Assembly (NCBI GenBank): GCA_018969165.1
Contig: JAGWYX010000073.1
Location: forward strand, 1 to 9,870
Origin: Verrucomicrobiota bacterium
Lineage (GTDB): Bacteria; Verrucomicrobiota; Verrucomicrobiia; Limisphaerales; JAGWYX01
Length of the DNA stretch: 9,870 nt
Reading direction: 5' to 3'
Part shown: in pieces, positions 8,361-9,870 of the stretch
How positions within the stretch are numbered: the first letter of the stretch is position 1
Layout of the letters: each line of letters opens with the position of its first letter
Notes under the pieces: model-generated
What the model was told of the DNA's origin: nothing
What the model saw: only the letters and a program-made list of their open reading frames with translations
Database searches by the model: none
Translations under genes and position numbers: made by a program

Positions 8361-9215
8361 ATGTCGGCGGTGAACGACGACCTTTCCGACGCCGCGCTGG
8401 TCCTGGTCGGCCACGGGTCCACGGTCAACGCCGATTCGAGCGCGCCGGTGTATCAACAGGCCGCGGCGCTGCGGGCCGGGCGGCGGTTCGCCCACGTGCA
8501 CCAGGCCTTTTGGAAACAGGCGCCGTTCGTGACCGAAGTCACGCGGACGGTTGACGCGCCCCGCGTGTTCATTGTGCCGTTCTTTATCAGCGACGGTTAT
8601 TTCAGCGACGAGGTCATCCCCCGTGAACTGGGTTTCGGCCCGCGCGAACGACCGGACGCCCCCCGTCTCCAACGGCGCGGCCGGCAGACGCTCTACTACT
8701 GCCGCGCCGTGGGATCGCACCCGAGCATGACCCGGGTCATCCTCGCGCGCGCCGCCGACGTGGTCGCAAAGTATCCCTTTCCGCGGCCGCCCAAGCCGGC
8801 GGAAACCGCCTTGTTCATCGCCGGCCACGGCACCGACCGGAACGAAAACTCGCGCCAGGCGGTCGAAAGCCAGGTCGAGTGGATCCGCTCACAGAAATTC
8901 TACACGGCGGTGCACGGGGTGTATTTGGAGGAAGCTCCGCGGATTGGTGACTGCTACCGGATGACCACCGCGCGCAACCTGGTCGTGGTGCCCTTCTTCA
9001 TCAGCGACGGGGTGCACACCCAACGGGATATCCCGGTCCTGCTCGGCGCGCCGCGCCGGGTGATTGAGGCTCGAGCGACGGGCGGACAGCCCCCCTGGCG
9101 CAACCCCACCGAGCAGCAGGGCAAGTGGCTGTGGTATGCCTCCAGCGTCGGCAGCGAACCGTGCCTGGCCGAGGTGATCGTGGAGCGCGTGTTCGAGGCG
9201 GCGGAACCGCGGTAG
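8361..9215 (+). CDS. cbiX: Two-domain CbiX/SirB-type sirohydrochlorin chelatase
   Basis: Family members insert Co2+ or Fe2+ into sirohydrochlorin for cobalamin or siroheme synthesis. The 284 residues are an internal duplication. The first half has LVGHGST (H18), VPFFISDGYF (residue 81 is F) and AVGSHPSM. The second half has IAGHGTDRN (H156), VPFFISDGVHTQRDIP (H219) and SVGSEPCL. Metal-binding class II chelatases use one histidine from each of the first two motifs, so only the C-terminal half keeps both (H156, H219). The ATG at 8361 starts just before the conserved core. The frame is open upstream to 8208, but that part is arginine/glycine-rich non-coding-like sequence. It is divergent from the coiled-coil gene and 70 bp before tyrA. 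No other cobalamin or siroheme genes are in view, so the metal and substrate are uncertain. Confidence 0.85.
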   Translation: MSAVNDDLSDAALVLVGHGSTVNADSSAPVYQQAAALRAGRRFAHVHQAFWKQAPFVTEVTRTVDAPRVFIVPFFISDGYFSDEVIPRELGFGPRERPDAPRLQRRGRQTLYYCRAVGSHPSMTRVILARAADVVAKYPFPRPPKPAETALFIAGHGTDRNENSRQAVESQVEWIRSQKFYTAVHGVYLEEAPRIGDCYRMTTARNLVVVPFFISDGVHTQRDIPVLLGAPRRVIEARATGGQPPWRNPTEQQGKWLWYASSVGSEPCLAEVIVERVFEAAEPR

Positions 9216-9216
9216 G

Positions 9217-9238
9217 CTAGCGAGGCGCGCCTTGCTGG
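9217..9238 (+). terminator. Candidate hairpin terminator after cbiX
   Basis: CTAGCGAGG (9217-9225) pairs with CCTTGCTGG (9230-9238) around CGCG, giving 9 bp with two G-U pairs and the perfect palindrome AGGCGCGCCT at its centre. It starts two bases after the cbiX stop. The following bases (CCACTTTGCGCTTT) are only mildly T-rich. The TAG stop with its preceding G also reads GTAG, so a relation to the REP-like hairpins is conceivable, although the stem is longer. Confidence 0.35.
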
Positions 9239-9250
9239 CCACTTTGCGCT

Positions 9251-9279
9251 TTGCACGAGGCGGTTTCCTCACCAATATT
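9251..9279 (+). promoter_or_regulatory. Candidate promoter for tyrA, possibly giving a leaderless transcript
   Basis: TTGCAC (9251-9256) and AATATT (9274-9279) are separated by exactly 17 bp. AATATT agrees with TATAAT at four of six positions and lies in the only AT-rich patch nearby. The ATG at 9286 is 7 bases after the end of this -10, where transcription would be expected to start, so the message could lack a leader. The -35 match is weak. Confidence 0.3.
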
Positions 9280-9285
9280 TGTGAC

Positions 9286-9870
9286 ATGCACTGGCGGAAG
9301 ATCACCCTGACGGGGGTTGGCTTGTTGGGCGGCTCGCTCGGGCTGGCCCTCAAGCAACGGCGGCTGGCCGACGAGGTCGTCGGCTATGTGCGACGGCCGG
9401 CCAGCGTGGATGAGTGTGCCAAGCGCGGAGCGGTGGACCGGGCCACGTGCGATTTGCGCCAGGCGATCGCGCAGGCCGAGCTGGTGGTGATGTGCACGCC
9501 GATCGCCCGCATGCGCGAGTTGATCGAGCAAATGCTGCCGGCCCTGCGTCCCGGGACGGTCCTCACCGACGTGGGCAGCGCCAAGGCCAGCCTGGTGCGC
9601 GAGGTCGAACCGCTGGCCAGCCGCGCGGGCGCGCACTTCGTTGGCAGCCACCCGATGGCCGGCAACGAGAAAATGGGGGTGCAGGCCGCGAGTGCCGATT
9701 TGTTCGAGGACGCCGTCTGCGTAGTCACCCCCACCCCGCAGGCGGCGGCGGCGGCCGTCGCCCAGGTCGAAGGGCTCTGGACCGCGGTCGGCGCCCGCGT
9801 GATGCGGTTGACGCCTGAGGCCCACGACGAATTGGTGAGCCGTTCGAGCCACCTCCCGCACATCGTGGCG
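9286..9870 (+). CDS. tyrA: Prephenate dehydrogenase, N-terminal 195 residues (3' end outside window)
   Basis: Oxidatively decarboxylates prephenate (or arogenate) in tyrosine synthesis. The frame runs open from the ATG at 9286 to the right edge. An N-terminal Rossmann fold is clear: KITLTGVGLLGGSLG (glycines 10, 12, 15), then VVMCTPI, TDVGSAK (95-100), the active-site motif GSHPMAG (120-126, H122) and SSHLPH (187-192) at the edge. After the second strand the sequence is GYVRRPAS. Arginines rather than an acidic residue there suggest NADP+ over NAD+, by analogy with cyanobacterial and plant-type enzymes. There is no Shine-Dalgarno sequence. Whether the missing C-terminus carries an ACT or a fused aroA-type domain cannot be seen. 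Confidence 0.93.
   Translation, partial: MHWRKITLTGVGLLGGSLGLALKQRRLADEVVGYVRRPASVDECAKRGAVDRATCDLRQAIAQAELVVMCTPIARMRELIEQMLPALRPGTVLTDVGSAKASLVREVEPLASRAGAHFVGSHPMAGNEKMGVQAASADLFEDAVCVVTPTPQAAAAAVAQVEGLWTAVGARVMRLTPEAHDELVSRSSHLPHIVA

Overview
This is a GC-rich bacterial chromosomal window holding ordinary housekeeping and biosynthetic genes, with repeat-rich intergenic DNA in its left half. I infer a member of the Verrucomicrobiota or a neighbouring phylum. The grounds are the gene set (zwf, a three-domain lysophospholipid transporter/acyltransferase/acyl-ACP synthetase, ilvD, thpR, a two-domain CbiX and tyrA), the lack of Shine-Dalgarno sequences at the starts, and the short palindromic elements between genes. 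No rRNA or other phylogenetic marker is present, so the assignment is tentative.

Layout: (1) The 3' two thirds of zwf (glucose-6-phosphate dehydrogenase) read rightward off the left edge. (2) A 643-bp gap (987-1629) has no gene. It holds five 23-nt GTAG-headed hairpins, four of them in two inverted pairs, and one copy of a second, two-hairpin repeat. (3) A 1199-residue rightward fusion protein (MFS transporter, PlsC-type acyltransferase, AMP-forming acyl-ACP synthetase) carries a diverged copy of the second repeat, read in frame just upstream of its ATP-binding motif. (4) A convergent gap (5230-5456) holds two more hairpins of the GTAG family. (5) A leftward group follows: a small coiled-coil protein, translationally coupled (ATGA) to thpR, then ilvD. 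(6) Divergently, a rightward two-domain CbiX-type chelatase precedes the first 195 codons of tyrA (prephenate dehydrogenase), which is cut by the right edge.

The genes serve separate pathways: NADPH supply by the pentose phosphate route, phospholipid repair, branched-chain amino acid synthesis, RNA end processing, tetrapyrrole metal insertion and tyrosine synthesis. They do not form one functional cluster. I found no phage, defence, secondary-metabolite or CRISPR system. The most noteworthy structure is the repeat biology. One hairpin family keeps its head and geometry while its stems change sequence but stay paired, as in REP elements mobilised by RAYT enzymes. A second repeat has become coding sequence inside an essential-looking enzyme.
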